The position numbers and the translations under genes were made by a program. DNA of 64,000 nucleotides from assembly GCF_003815715.1 (NCBI RefSeq), contig NZ_CP033922.1, positions 4,636,001-4,700,000 on the forward strand, read 5' to 3'. This DNA comes from Chryseobacterium sp. G0162. Its GTDB lineage: Bacteria > Bacteroidota > Bacteroidia > Flavobacteriales > Weeksellaceae. The notes below the pieces were generated by a model that worked only from the letters and a program-made list of their open reading frames with translations, was not told the DNA's origin and searched no databases. Positions 42,970-52,436 of this stretch are shown here, one piece after another. Positions within the stretch are counted from its first letter, which is position 1. Every line of letters starts with the position of its first letter.

Positions 42970-45783
42970 ATGGACAGATTTTCATTCCTAAACGCAGCTC
43001 ATTCTCAGTTAATTGAGGATTTATACCAACAGTACTTAAAATTCCCAGATTCTTTAGAACCATCATGGAAAGCTTTCTTTCAAGGCTTCGATTTTGCTTT
43101 AGAGAACTATGGCGATGACGATAACACTCAATTTATTCAGGCTCCGGCCAACGCTGCTCCGGCAGTACAACAGATTTCTCAGGCAGTAACAAGCGGAGAA
43201 GTTCCTGAACACATCAAGAAAGAATTTAAGGTAGTAAACCTTATTGAGGCTTACAGAACAAGAGGGCACCTGTTTACAAAAACAAACCCAGTTAGAGAAA
43301 GAAGACACTATACACCTACTTTAGATATCGAGAACTTCGGTCTATCTACAGCAGATTTAAATACAAAATTCAACTGTGCCGTTGAAACAGGGATGAAAGA
43401 GCCTGCTACTTTAGCAGACCTTATCAAACATCTTGAGAATATCTACTGTGATTCTATCGGGGTAGAATATACATACATCAACAACGTTGAAGAAAAAGAT
43501 TTCATCAAAAAATGGCTTCAGGTAAATGAAAACCACCCAAGCCTTTCTGCGAACGAAAAAACAGAGATTTTATTAAAATTAAATCAGGCTGTAGCCTTTG
43601 AAAATTATCTTCATACAAAATTTGTAGGTCAAAAAAGATTCTCACTGGAAGGTGGAGAAACATTAATCCCGGCTTTAGATCAATTGATCTCAAGATCTTC
43701 TCAATTAGGAGTTGATGAAGTTGTTCTAGGGATGGCTCACAGAGGAAGATTAAATGTTTTAACCAATATTTTCGGAAAGTCTTACAAGCAGATCTTCTCA
43801 GAATTTGAAGGTAAAGAATTTGAAGAGGATGTATTCTCTGGTGACGTTAAATATCACTTAGGATCATCTAAAAAAATAAAAACAGCTTCAGGTGAAGAAG
43901 TTAGTATTAACCTGACTCCAAACCCGTCTCACCTTGAAACCGTAGCAGCTCTGGTAGAAGGAATCTGCCGTGCGAAAGTAGACGATAAGTATAAAGATTA
44001 CTCTAAAGTATTACCAATCATCATCCACGGTGATGGTGCTATTGCTGGACAAGGAATTGCTTATGAAGTTGCTCAGATGATGACACTTGAAGGGTATAGA
44101 ACAGGAGGTACAGTTCATATCGTTGTAAACAACCAGGTTTCATTTACAACAAACTACATGGATGCGAGATCTTCTACATACTGTACAGACATTGCAAAAG
44201 TTACAGAATCTCCTGTAATGCACGTGAATGCTGACGATGCAGAAGCTGTTGTTCATGCAATCCATTTTGCTGCTGACTTCAGAGCAAAATTCGGAAAAGA
44301 CGTTTATATCGACCTTTTAGGATATAGAAAATATGGGCACAACGAAGGGGATGAGCCAAGATTTACTCAGCCAAACCTATATAAAACTATTTCAAAACAC
44401 CCGAATCCAAGAGAAATTTATAAAGATAAATTGCTTAAAGACAGTGTTACTTCCAATGATGTAATCGCTAAAATGGAAACGGAATTCAAAGCTCTTTTAG
44501 ATAAAGACTTTGATGCTTCTAAAGAAATTGAGAAAAACGTAATGGACGTGTTCATGTCTGAAGATTGGGTAAACTATCCAATCGGAAAAAGAGGAGCAGT
44601 TCAGTTACCGGTTGATACAAAATATGACTTGGCTAAGCTGAAAGAATTGGCGATTAAAATGTCAACGCTTCCAGCTGATAAGAAATTCATCAACAAGATT
44701 ACAAGACTTTTCGATAACCGTGTTAAAGCGATTGAAGGAAACTCATTAGATTGGGCACTAGGAGAGTGGTTAGCTTATGCTACACTTCTTGTAGAAGGTC
44801 ACAATGTAAGAATCTCCGGGGAAGATGTAGAAAGAGGTACATTCTCTCACAGACACGCTGTAGTAAAAACAGAAGATACAGAAGAAGAATATATCCCATT
44901 AAGACACGTTTCAGAAAACAGATTTGATGTATTCAACTCTCACCTTTCAGAATATGGTGTGCTAGGTTTCGACTATGGATATGCTATGGCTTCGCCAAAT
45001 ACTTTAACAATCTGGGAAGCTCAGTTCGGAGATTTCGTGAACGGTGCTCAGATCATTGTTGACCAGTATTTAGCAGCTGCAGAAGAAAAATGGAAAATCC
45101 AGGACGGGTTGGTTATGCTATTACCTCACGGTTCAGAAGGTCAGGGTGCAGAACACTCTTCAGCAAGATTGGAGAGATTCTTAACACTTTGTGCTAACGA
45201 AAACATGGTCGTAGCAAATATTACTTCCCCTGCCAACTACTTCCACTTATTGAGAAGACAGTTGAAGTGGGCATTCAGAAAACCATTGATCGTAATGAGC
45301 CCTAAATCTTTATTGAGACACCCTAAAGTGGTTTCTCCGCTTGAAGATTTTGCAACAGGTACATTCCAGCCAATCTTAGATGATCCAACGGCAGATCCTA
45401 AAAAAGTAGAAAAATTAGTTCTTTGTTCAGGGAAACTATACTTCGAATTATTAGCGAAGAAAGAAGAATTGAACTGTGAAAATATTGCATTAGTAAGATT
45501 CGAGCAGTTATATCCACTTCAAACAGATGCTATTGAAGCAATCTTCAACAAATATGAAAACAGAACACAATTGGTATGGGCTCAGGAAGAACCTGAAAAC
45601 ATGGGAGCTTGGTCTTATATCCTGAGAAACTTCAGAGATACAGGAATCCAGGTAGTATCTCCGGTACCAAGTGGTGCTCCGGCTCCAGGTAGCCACAAAA
45701 TGTTTGAGAAAAACCAAAATGCAGTAATCAACAGAGTTTTTGATAGAGACGATGCCCCTGCAAAAAGACCCGTTACAGCTTAA
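42970..45783 (+). CDS. sucA: 2-oxoglutarate dehydrogenase E1 component
   Basis: The 937-residue thiamine-dependent decarboxylase of the TCA cycle. The N-terminus (SFLNAAHSQLIEDLYQQYLK) is the usual E2-binding extension. The thiamine-pyrophosphate motif GDGAIAGQGIAYEVAQM, followed by NNQVSF, and the C-terminal pyrimidine-binding domain (LVMLLPHGSEGQGAEHSSAR) are complete. It forms an operon with sucB (39 bases between). The codon use is clearly optimised, as expected for a highly expressed enzyme. No E3 gene is in the window. Confidence 0.97.
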   Translation: MDRFSFLNAAHSQLIEDLYQQYLKFPDSLEPSWKAFFQGFDFALENYGDDDNTQFIQAPANAAPAVQQISQAVTSGEVPEHIKKEFKVVNLIEAYRTRGHLFTKTNPVRERRHYTPTLDIENFGLSTADLNTKFNCAVETGMKEPATLADLIKHLENIYCDSIGVEYTYINNVEEKDFIKKWLQVNENHPSLSANEKTEILLKLNQAVAFENYLHTKFVGQKRFSLEGGETLIPALDQLISRSSQLGVDEVVLGMAHRGRLNVLTNIFGKSYKQIFSEFEGKEFEEDVFSGDVKYHLGSSKKIKTASGEEVSINLTPNPSHLETVAALVEGICRAKVDDKYKDYSKVLPIIIHGDGAIAGQGIAYEVAQMMTLEGYRTGGTVHIVVNNQVSFTTNYMDARSSTYCTDIAKVTESPVMHVNADDAEAVVHAIHFAADFRAKFGKDVYIDLLGYRKYGHNEGDEPRFTQPNLYKTISKHPNPREIYKDKLLKDSVTSNDVIAKMETEFKALLDKDFDASKEIEKNVMDVFMSEDWVNYPIGKRGAVQLPVDTKYDLAKLKELAIKMSTLPADKKFINKITRLFDNRVKAIEGNSLDWALGEWLAYATLLVEGHNVRISGEDVERGTFSHRHAVVKTEDTEEEYIPLRHVSENRFDVFNSHLSEYGVLGFDYGYAMASPNTLTIWEAQFGDFVNGAQIIVDQYLAAAEEKWKIQDGLVMLLPHGSEGQGAEHSSARLERFLTLCANENMVVANITSPANYFHLLRRQLKWAFRKPLIVMSPKSLLRHPKVVSPLEDFATGTFQPILDDPTADPKKVEKLVLCSGKLYFELLAKKEELNCENIALVRFEQLYPLQTDAIEAIFNKYENRTQLVWAQEEPENMGAWSYILRNFRDTGIQVVSPVPSGAPAPGSHKMFEKNQNAVINRVFDRDDAPAKRPVTA

Positions 45784-45822
45784 TTTAAATAATATTCAAT
45801 TAAAAAATAAAAAATACTCGAT

Positions 45823-47073
45823 ATGTCAGTTTTAGAAATGAAAGTTCCTTCACCGGGCGAATCAATCACAGAAGTTGAAATTGCAACTTGGCTTGTAAAA
45901 GATGGTGATTATGTAGAAAAAGATCAACCTATCGCTGAAGTAGACTCAGACAAAGCAACTCTTGAATTGCCTGCAGAACAAAGTGGTGTTATCACTTTAA
46001 AAGCAGAAGAAGGTGAGGTAGTACAAGTAGGTCAGGTAGTTTGTTTAATTGATATGGATGCTGCAAAACCAGCTGGTGCTGCACCTGCTGCTGAAGCTCC
46101 AAAACAGGAAGAAGCAAAAGCTGCTGAGCCTGCTAAACAAGAAGCTCCGAAACCAGCTGCTCCGGTTGCTGCTCCACAAACTTATGCTACAGGAGCTCCA
46201 TCTCCGGCTGCTAAGAAAATTCTTGACGAAAAAGGAATGGATGCTGCACAGGTTTCAGGAACAGGAAGAGACGGAAGAATCACTAAGACTGATGCTGAGT
46301 TAGCTGCAGTTCCTGCATTAGGAGGAAGTCCTCTTACCGCTACAGGTTCTAGATCTACTACAACGACTAAACTTTCAGTTTTAAGAAGAAAGATCGCTCA
46401 GAGACTAGTTTCTGTGAAGAATGAAACAGCTATGTTAACAACTTTCAACGAAGTTGACATGTCTGAAATCTTCAGATTAAGAAAGCTATATAAAGAAGAA
46501 TTTGCTCAAAAACACGGAGTTGGACTTGGTTTCATGTCTTTCTTTACAAAAGCGGTTACAAGAGCATTAGAAATGTATCCTGATGTAAATGCATCCATCG
46601 ATGGAGATTTCAAAATAAACTATGATTTCTGCGACATTTCAATTGCCGTTTCTGGTCCTAAAGGATTAATGGTTCCTGTATTGAGAAATGCAGAAAATAT
46701 GTCTTTCAGCGCAGTTGAAGCAAACATCAAAGATCTTGCTACCAAAGTAAGAGACGGTAAAATTACAGTTGACGAAATGACTGGTGGTACTTTCACCATT
46801 ACAAACGGTGGTACTTTCGGATCTATGTTGTCTACACCAATCATCAACCCACCACAATCTGCAATCTTAGGAATGCACAACATTATCCAAAGACCAGTTG
46901 CTGTTGATGGACAAGTTGTAATCAGACCAATGATGTACGTGGCAATGTCTTATGACCACAGAATTATCGACGGAAAAGAATCAGTAGGATTCCTTGTAGC
47001 GGTAAAAGAAGGTATTGACAATCCTGTTCAGGTATTAATGGGAGGTGATGAAAGAAAAGGCCTTGGATTATAG
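45823..47073 (+). CDS. sucB: 2-oxoglutarate dehydrogenase E2 (dihydrolipoamide succinyltransferase)
   Basis: The 416-residue protein has one lipoyl domain (lipoylated Lys in [13 protein letters not shown]) and an Ala/Pro/Lys-rich flexible linker. A peripheral subunit-binding domain follows ([20 protein letters not shown]), then the catalytic acyltransferase domain with the active His in [19 protein letters not shown]. It accepts the succinyl group from E1 and passes it to CoA. It is co-transcribed with sucA and followed by a strong terminator. Confidence 0.97.
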   Translation: MSVLEMKVPSPGESITEVEIATWLVKDGDYVEKDQPIAEVDSDKATLELPAEQSGVITLKAEEGEVVQVGQVVCLIDMDAAKPAGAAPAAEAPKQEEAKAAEPAKQEAPKPAAPVAAPQTYATGAPSPAAKKILDEKGMDAAQVSGTGRDGRITKTDAELAAVPALGGSPLTATGSRSTTTTKLSVLRRKIAQRLVSVKNETAMLTTFNEVDMSEIFRLRKLYKEEFAQKHGVGLGFMSFFTKAVTRALEMYPDVNASIDGDFKINYDFCDISIAVSGPKGLMVPVLRNAENMSFSAVEANIKDLATKVRDGKITVDEMTGGTFTITNGGTFGSMLSTPIINPPQSAILGMHNIIQRPVAVDGQVVIRPMMYVAMSYDHRIIDGKESVGFLVAVKEGIDNPVQVLMGGDERKGLGL

Positions 47074-47102
47074 TTTTTAATAAAATTATAACGTAAATAT
47101 AT

Positions 47103-47131
47103 AATCTCGCCTTAAAAAAGGCGAGATTTTT
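47103..47131 (+). terminator. Terminator after sucB
   Basis: A perfect 11-bp stem (aatctcgcctt with its complement), loop aaaa, then a T-run. It starts 29 bases after the sucB stop. Confidence 0.92.
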
Positions 47132-47154
47132 GTATCTATTAAGAAAATACTACA

Positions 47155-47544
47155 ATGATGTTTTCAAAAATGACTTCCAATATCAAAGTTTCAGTAATAC
47201 CTGAATATGATAGTAAAAACAGTTATCCATCCGAAAACCGTTATGTTTTCAAGTACAATATCACTATAGAAAATGATGGAAGTTTTCCTATAAAAGTACT
47301 GAAAAGAAAATGGCTCATCTTTGATGTAGGATTCGGATTCACAGAGATTATAGGAGATGGAGTCATCGGATTGACTCCAGAGATAGGAACCGGCGAAAAT
47401 TTCGCTTATTTTTCCAATGTAATGCTCCGTTCAGGAGTGGGAAATATGAGTGGAAAATACCTGGTTAAGAATCTTGAGACACAGGAGACTTTCGAGATTG
47501 ATATCCCAAAATTTAACCTGCTCTCTGAAGTGTTAAGTAATTAA
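47155..47544 (+). CDS. apaG: ApaG/DUF525 domain protein
   Basis: The 129-residue protein is a single ApaG beta-sandwich domain: KVSVIPEYDSKNSYPSENRY, then YNITIENDGSFPIKVLKRKW and GVIGLTPEIGTGENFAYFSN. It was first linked to cobalt and magnesium efflux; the fold is also found in eukaryotic F-box proteins, and the biochemical function is still unclear. Two start ATGs are adjacent (47155 and 47158); either fits. It sits alone after the sucAB terminator, on the same strand. Confidence 0.9.
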   Translation: MMFSKMTSNIKVSVIPEYDSKNSYPSENRYVFKYNITIENDGSFPIKVLKRKWLIFDVGFGFTEIIGDGVIGLTPEIGTGENFAYFSNVMLRSGVGNMSGKYLVKNLETQETFEIDIPKFNLLSEVLSN

Positions 47545-47607
47545 AATAGTTTTGTCATAGTAAATGACTGATGCAGGTATCGGAACCCGGGTCTGTTAGC
47601 TGTATTA

Positions 47608-48162
47608 TTAGAGCTTTTTAATTTTTGCCTTCATATATTCATTTACTTCATCATTACTGGTGAGGAAGAGTTTCTCAAATGCCAATAAAGATATCTTTGC
47701 GCAAACTTCTGCATCAGCCCCCGCTCTGTGGTGATTGAACTTAATGTTATGATATTCGGCAAGTGGCTTTAGCCCATATTTTGGAAGATAATTCCATGAT
47801 TTCTTTGCAAGCTGTATACTGCACAGATAGCTGAGTTGTGGGGTAAACATACCATAATATTCCAGGCAGCCTCTTAAAACAGAAGCATCAAAACCTGCGT
47901 TGTGAGCAATCATTAAGCTTCCGTACATCATTTCCTGTGCCTCATACCAAATTTCATCAAAGGTAGGAGCATCCTGTACATCTTCAGGTTGTATCCCATG
48001 TACAGCAACATTGAATTTACTGAAATAAGGAAAACTAGGAGGTTTTATCAACCAAGTTTTGGTTTCTACAATTTTAGAATCCTGTACTACACAGATTCCC
48101 ATCTCACATGCAGAGCTTTTCTCGTGAGTGGCCGTTTCAAAATCTATTGCACAGAAATCCAT
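47608..48162 (-). CDS. DnaQ-like 3'-5' exonuclease
   Basis: The 184-residue protein is a DEDDh-type exonuclease domain. The motifs read CAIDFETA (Exo I), AHNAGFDASVL (Exo II) and HRAGADAEV (Exo III), with all four acidic residues and the His. The size and lack of other domains match free-standing proofreading-like or RNase T-like exonucleases, not a full DNA polymerase III epsilon subunit. It has no partner gene next to it. The substrate (DNA or RNA) cannot be told from the sequence. Confidence 0.9.
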   Translation of the reverse strand: MDFCAIDFETATHEKSSACEMGICVVQDSKIVETKTWLIKPPSFPYFSKFNVAVHGIQPEDVQDAPTFDEIWYEAQEMMYGSLMIAHNAGFDASVLRGCLEYYGMFTPQLSYLCSIQLAKKSWNYLPKYGLKPLAEYHNIKFNHHRAGADAEVCAKISLLAFEKLFLTSNDEVNEYMKAKIKKL

Positions 48163-48263
48163 AATTATATAATGTTGATTAATTGTTATTATAGTATCAG
48201 TTACTGATCTAAAGTTTGAAGTTAAGATTGAACCTGTTTTGAAATCGTATTTTTTCTAATCTC

Positions 48264-49253
48264 CTAGTTCTTATTGCTGCCTAAAAAATGTTTAAAGATT
48301 AACCATTTGGACTGATAGAACTTATCTTGCTGATGATTCTGACGAAGTTTCCATGTTCCGGGAAGTTGCGCGTAGAAACCGAAATGTGCCCTTACAACGG
48401 CCCAAAGGTGAGGGAATCCATGCTTTAATCCAAAATAGATTCCTGCGATACCATCCAGGCAAAGTCTGAAAAAGATCAGTCCAATCAGTTTAGGAAAAGG
48501 CAGGTTTTTAAGCATCATAGACAGGTTGTTTCTGATGTTTAAATAGGTTTTCTGTGCGCTTTGCTTATTCAATGTTCCACCACCTACATGATACACTTTG
48601 GACTTTCCGGTATAAAAGATTTTCTTTCCTGAATTAATAAGTCTCCAGCAAAGATCAATCTCTTCCTGGTGGGCAAAAAATCGTTCATCAAAACCTTTCT
48701 GTTCCCAAAAATCTTTGGAACGGATAAAAAAGCAACATCCCGATGCCCAGAAGATTGCTGTTTCATCATCATACTGACCTTTGTCCTCTTCAACATTATC
48801 AAAAACACGGCCTCGGCAGTAAGGATAGCCCAGATTATCAATCAGACCACCTCCAGCTCCTGCAAATTCAAAGAATTTTTTATTATCGTAGGATAAAACC
48901 TTAGGTTGAATAGCCGAAATTTTAATGTCTTTTTCAAATAGAGCCAATATGGGTTCTATCCAATTTTCAGTAACCTCTACATCAGAATTAAGAAGGCAGT
49001 AATATTCATTGGTTATTGCCTTTAACCCTTCATTATATCCGCCGGCAAATCCGTAGTTTTTATTATTTTTAATAATTTTTACGGTAGGGAAATTTGTGTT
49101 CAGATATGCTATAGAATCATCTGTAGAAAGATTATCAATAACATAAATATCTGCATTTTGAGAAAATTGAACTACACTCGGAAGAAATTTTTCCAGCCAG
49201 TTTTTCCCATTCCAGTTTAAGATGGCAACCGCCAGTTTTTTCTGCATGTACAT
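48264..49253 (-). CDS. Glycosyltransferase family 2
   Basis: The 329-residue protein has a GT-A fold: AILNWNGKNWLEKFLPSVVQ, then YVIDNLSTDDSIAYLN and LLNSDVEVTENWIEPI (the DxD-type motif as NSDVEV). A C-terminal region with GFDERFFAHQEEIDLCWRL is typical of rhamnosyl- and related transferases (RfbF-like). Its start touches the stop of the lipid A acyltransferase gene with no gap, so the two are coupled. The pair probably works on the outer-membrane glycolipid. Confidence 0.92.
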   Translation of the reverse strand: MYMQKKLAVAILNWNGKNWLEKFLPSVVQFSQNADIYVIDNLSTDDSIAYLNTNFPTVKIIKNNKNYGFAGGYNEGLKAITNEYYCLLNSDVEVTENWIEPILALFEKDIKISAIQPKVLSYDNKKFFEFAGAGGGLIDNLGYPYCRGRVFDNVEEDKGQYDDETAIFWASGCCFFIRSKDFWEQKGFDERFFAHQEEIDLCWRLINSGKKIFYTGKSKVYHVGGGTLNKQSAQKTYLNIRNNLSMMLKNLPFPKLIGLIFFRLCLDGIAGIYFGLKHGFPHLWAVVRAHFGFYAQLPGTWKLRQNHQQDKFYQSKWLIFKHFLGSNKN

Positions 49254-50138
49254 CTAATTTTTTTCAGAATCAAAAAACTTGATAGAATCCTGATACTTCC
49301 ACTTTCTGTGTGACCAAAGATAATTGTCCGGATGCTTACGCAAGGTGTTTTCAAGCATTTTATGGAATTTTCTTACCACTTCATGCTCTGTAAATTTTTC
49401 CTGGTCCGGATAGATTCTGTAGTAATTAACCTGATAATACCCACGTTTTACTTTTTTCATTTCACAATAAATAAAAGCAAGGTCCATTCGGGTAGCTAAT
49501 TTGTCATAGCCTATGAAAGCAGGCGTTCGTTGATTTAAAAACTCTAAACCATACGTAACATGAGAAAAATGTGGAGTCTGATCTGCTACAAACATATAGA
49601 TAGAATCACCATTATTAGGTGATTTGAATATATTTCTGATGACTTCATTAGCTTCCAGTGCTTCATTCCCAAATTTATTACGAACCTTTTTCATCTGATT
49701 TTCCCAAAAGTTACTGTTTACCTTTCTGTACACGGGATGACAGTGCTTTTGTGGGACGATTTTTGCCAAAGCATTAATCCATTCCCAGTTAAAGACATGA
49801 CCGGCAAGTAAAATAATATTTTTACCTTCTGCTTTCACTTCATGAAACAGATCCTGATTGATATGTTGCATTCGTACTCTGGCTTCAGTTTCAGAAATGC
49901 TGAATGATTTGATGGTTTCTACCAGATAATCGGAAAAATTGCCATAGAATTTTTTTCGAATTTTTCTGATCTCATCATCTGATTTATCAGGAAAGGAATT
50001 TCTAAGGTTTTGGGTAATCACCTTCTTTCTATAACCTACAAGATAGTAATTTAAGAAGAATATAACGTCCGAAAAAATATACAATATTCTAAGCGGAAGT
50101 TTTGAGATGAAAAATAATATTTTGATTAAAAAGCTCAT
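49254..50138 (-). CDS. Lipid A biosynthesis acyltransferase (LpxL/HtrB family)
   Basis: The 294-residue protein begins with a membrane anchor (LPLRILYIFSDVIFFLNYYL). It has the acyltransferase motif HxxxxE as GHVFNWEW, plus the segment GDSIYMFVADQTPHF. It should add a secondary acyl chain to the lipid A precursor at the inner membrane. The glycosyltransferase gene follows directly with no spacer. The upstream gene at 50219 is divergent, with 80 bases between. Confidence 0.92.
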   Translation of the reverse strand: MSFLIKILFFISKLPLRILYIFSDVIFFLNYYLVGYRKKVITQNLRNSFPDKSDDEIRKIRKKFYGNFSDYLVETIKSFSISETEARVRMQHINQDLFHEVKAEGKNIILLAGHVFNWEWINALAKIVPQKHCHPVYRKVNSNFWENQMKKVRNKFGNEALEANEVIRNIFKSPNNGDSIYMFVADQTPHFSHVTYGLEFLNQRTPAFIGYDKLATRMDLAFIYCEMKKVKRGYYQVNYYRIYPDQEKFTEHEVVRKFHKMLENTLRKHPDNYLWSHRKWKYQDSIKFFDSEKN

Positions 50139-50175
50139 AAAACACGCAAATTTAGTGATAATAAAATTATGGTTC

Positions 50176-50183
50176 TATTTTTG
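50176..50183 (+). promoter_or_regulatory. Candidate -7 box for the thioredoxin-like gene
   Basis: TATTTTTG matches TAnnTTTG exactly, 35 bases ahead of the start at 50219, with a TTTAG near the -33 position. Confidence 0.5.
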
Positions 50184-50218
50184 TAGGGAGATAAGTAATT
50201 TTTTTTTATTTTTATGTT

Positions 50219-50788
50219 ATGAAAAAATCAGCAATTTTAGCTTTTCTGGGATTAAGTGTATTAGGCTTTTCACAGAATACCAATATACCGAAAGAAGAAA
50301 GAGTACGAGATAATACTCTGTTGGTAAAAACTGATCATGCAGAATTGGATGCGAAGAAGAAAGCTGCGGAAGAAAAAGCAAAACTTCCTAAACCATATAA
50401 TCCAAAAGCTGATGCTCAGGCAGATATTAATAAATTAATAGCCCAGGCTAAAAAAGAAGGTAAAAATATTATACTGCAAGCCGGTGGAAACTGGTGTATC
50501 TGGTGTCTTAGATTCAACAATTTTGTACATGAAACTCCTGAATTAAAACAGCTTGTAGATAAAAATTACTTATATTATCACCTGAATTATTCTCCGGATA
50601 ATAAAAATGAGAAAGTTTTTGCTCAATATGATAATCCTGGGGAAAAATTCGGATATCCTGTATTTATCGTTTTAGATAAAAACGGTAAAATGATTAAAGT
50701 TCAGCAGAGTGATGTATTCGAAGAAGGAAAAGGATACAGCAAGGACAAGGTAAAAGAATTCTTCAATACCTGGAAGCCTAAAGCATAA
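50219..50788 (+). CDS. Exported thioredoxin-fold protein with WCxxC
   Basis: The 189-residue protein has a signal peptide (AILAFLGLSVLGFSQN), a charged helical segment and a thioredoxin-like domain with the redox motif GGNWCIWCLRFNN. The dipeptide between the cysteines is Ile-Trp, unlike the usual Gly-Pro or Pro-His, so its redox potential may differ. The C-terminus VFIVLDKNGKMIKVQQ completes the fold and carries the cis-Pro (GYPVF). It probably reduces or oxidises periplasmic thiols. It is a single-gene unit with its own terminator. Confidence 0.85.
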   Translation: MKKSAILAFLGLSVLGFSQNTNIPKEERVRDNTLLVKTDHAELDAKKKAAEEKAKLPKPYNPKADAQADINKLIAQAKKEGKNIILQAGGNWCIWCLRFNNFVHETPELKQLVDKNYLYYHLNYSPDNKNEKVFAQYDNPGEKFGYPVFIVLDKNGKMIKVQQSDVFEEGKGYSKDKVKEFFNTWKPKA

Positions 50789-50793
50789 AAATG

Positions 50794-50826
50794 AAAAGGT
50801 TGTTTAAAATAGAAACAACCTTTTTT
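50794..50826 (+). terminator. Terminator after the thioredoxin-like gene
   Basis: A perfect 12-bp stem (aaaaggttgttt with its complement), seven-base loop, ending in a T-run, starting five bases after the stop. Confidence 0.9.
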
Positions 50827-50867
50827 ATTTTTCACAAAGAATGTATGTTATTTGAGATCTTTAAGAA

Positions 50868-52229
50868 TTATAAAAATCTTTTAATCCAGCTTAATTTTTT
50901 TTCAGAATAAGGTGGGTATTTAATATTAGGTTCGCCCCATGTGGCTTTTTCCAGAACAGATTTTTGATGAGAAAAAGTTTCAAAACCGAATTTTCCATGA
51001 TAATTTCCTATTCCTGAGTTTCCAATACCTCCAAAAGGCAGGTTATCATTGCTTAAATGCATCACAACATCATTAATACATCCGCCTCCAAAAGATAATC
51101 TTTGGGTAAAGTTTTCCTTTTCTTCGGAATTATTGGTGAAAAGATAAGCAGCCAGAGGTTTTTCCAGTTCCAATACTGCATTTAGGGCCATATTATAATT
51201 TTTAAAACCGATGACTGGTAAAAGCGGTCCGAAAATTTCCTCCTGCATGATAAGATCATCCCAATCTATATTGTGAAGAATGGTAGGTTCTATATATCGT
51301 TTTTGTTCATCAGAATTTCCTCCGAAGTAGATTTTCTCGTGATCAATAAGACTGATCAATCGCTGAAAATTTCTTGTATTGATGATCTTTGTATACTGTT
51401 CCGAATTCGGGCTGTATTTAAATTCTTTAATGTATTTTCTCAACATTTCCAGAAACTGTTCCTGAACGGCTTCTTCTACCAATAAGTAATCAGGAGCAAC
51501 ACAGGTTTGACCGGCATTCAGGAATTTCCCCCAGACTATTCTTTTGGCTGCAATTTCAAGATTGGCATTTTTAGTAACAATGGCAGGAGATTTTCCGCCC
51601 AATTCAAGAACAACTGGTGTTAAATGTTCTGCAGCAGCTTTATATACTATCTTTCCCACTTTAGTACTTCCTGTAAAAAATATTTTGTCAAACTTTAGCT
51701 TCAGGAGCTCCGTTGTTTCATCAATTCCGCCTTCATATACATAAAGATATTCCGGAGGAAAGTTGTTATTGATGATAGTAGACATTGCTTTCATCGTATT
51801 TTCTGCAATTTCACTGGGCTTCAAAATACAACAGTTTCCAGCAGCCATAGCCGCAACAATAGGAGAGAGGGATAATTGATAAGGATAATTCCATGCCCCG
51901 ATGACCAGAATATTACCCAAGGGTTCAGAATAAATTTTACTTTTTCCAAGCTGATTCGCCAGATTTGTACTTACTTTTTGGGGCTTTGCAAGTGACTTTA
52001 GATTTTTAAGATAATAATCAATATCATTCAGAACAAATGAGATTTCTGTGGTGAAGGTATCAAATTTAGATTTTTCAAAATCATTGTAAATAGCTTCATA
52101 TAATAGGTTTTCGTTGGAAATGATAAGACTTTTGAGCTTTTCAAGATACATTTTTCGGAAGGCAAGACTTTTGGTTTGCTGTGTTTTAAAAAAGTCTCTT
52201 TGGCTCTGTAAAATTTTTTCAATTTCCAT
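50868..52229 (-). CDS. Aldehyde dehydrogenase (ALDH superfamily)
   Basis: I place the start at the ATG at 52229 (453 residues, starting MEIEKILQSQRDFFKTQQ); a longer version adds 21 residues without fold content. The NAD(P)-binding TGSTKVGKIV, the Glu in VVLELGGKSP and the catalytic Cys in NAGQTCVAPDYLL (about residue 242) are present. The length and the C-terminal hydrophobic end resemble class 3 / fatty-aldehyde dehydrogenases (450-460 residues), which can bind membranes. It follows the MFS gene of the efflux operon on the same strand after about 207 bases. Confidence 0.93.
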   Translation of the reverse strand: MEIEKILQSQRDFFKTQQTKSLAFRKMYLEKLKSLIISNENLLYEAIYNDFEKSKFDTFTTEISFVLNDIDYYLKNLKSLAKPQKVSTNLANQLGKSKIYSEPLGNILVIGAWNYPYQLSLSPIVAAMAAGNCCILKPSEIAENTMKAMSTIINNNFPPEYLYVYEGGIDETTELLKLKFDKIFFTGSTKVGKIVYKAAAEHLTPVVLELGGKSPAIVTKNANLEIAAKRIVWGKFLNAGQTCVAPDYLLVEEAVQEQFLEMLRKYIKEFKYSPNSEQYTKIINTRNFQRLISLIDHEKIYFGGNSDEQKRYIEPTILHNIDWDDLIMQEEIFGPLLPVIGFKNYNMALNAVLELEKPLAAYLFTNNSEEKENFTQRLSFGGGCINDVVMHLSNDNLPFGGIGNSGIGNYHGKFGFETFSHQKSVLEKATWGEPNIKYPPYSEKKLSWIKRFL

Positions 52230-52436
52230 ACGATGGCTTTTTAAAGTGCTGATGTAATTACAATGAGAGGGATGCAACAAGAAACCGGCCAAAGTTGATT
52301 GGGCTGAAAGATGGGTGAGGGGAGCTGTAGACCATTTTTGGCGTTTGGGAAATGTTGTTCATTTAAAGATTGCCTTAATCTGAATAGAAGTCACAGGTTA
52401 TTTAATACTTCAAGAACTTCTATCCTCCTTTTTTCA

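Noticed and set aside
46049..46303. Leu/Lys-rich reading frame within sucB
   Set aside because: It is the shifted reading of the Ala/Pro linker of SucB and has no start signal of its own.
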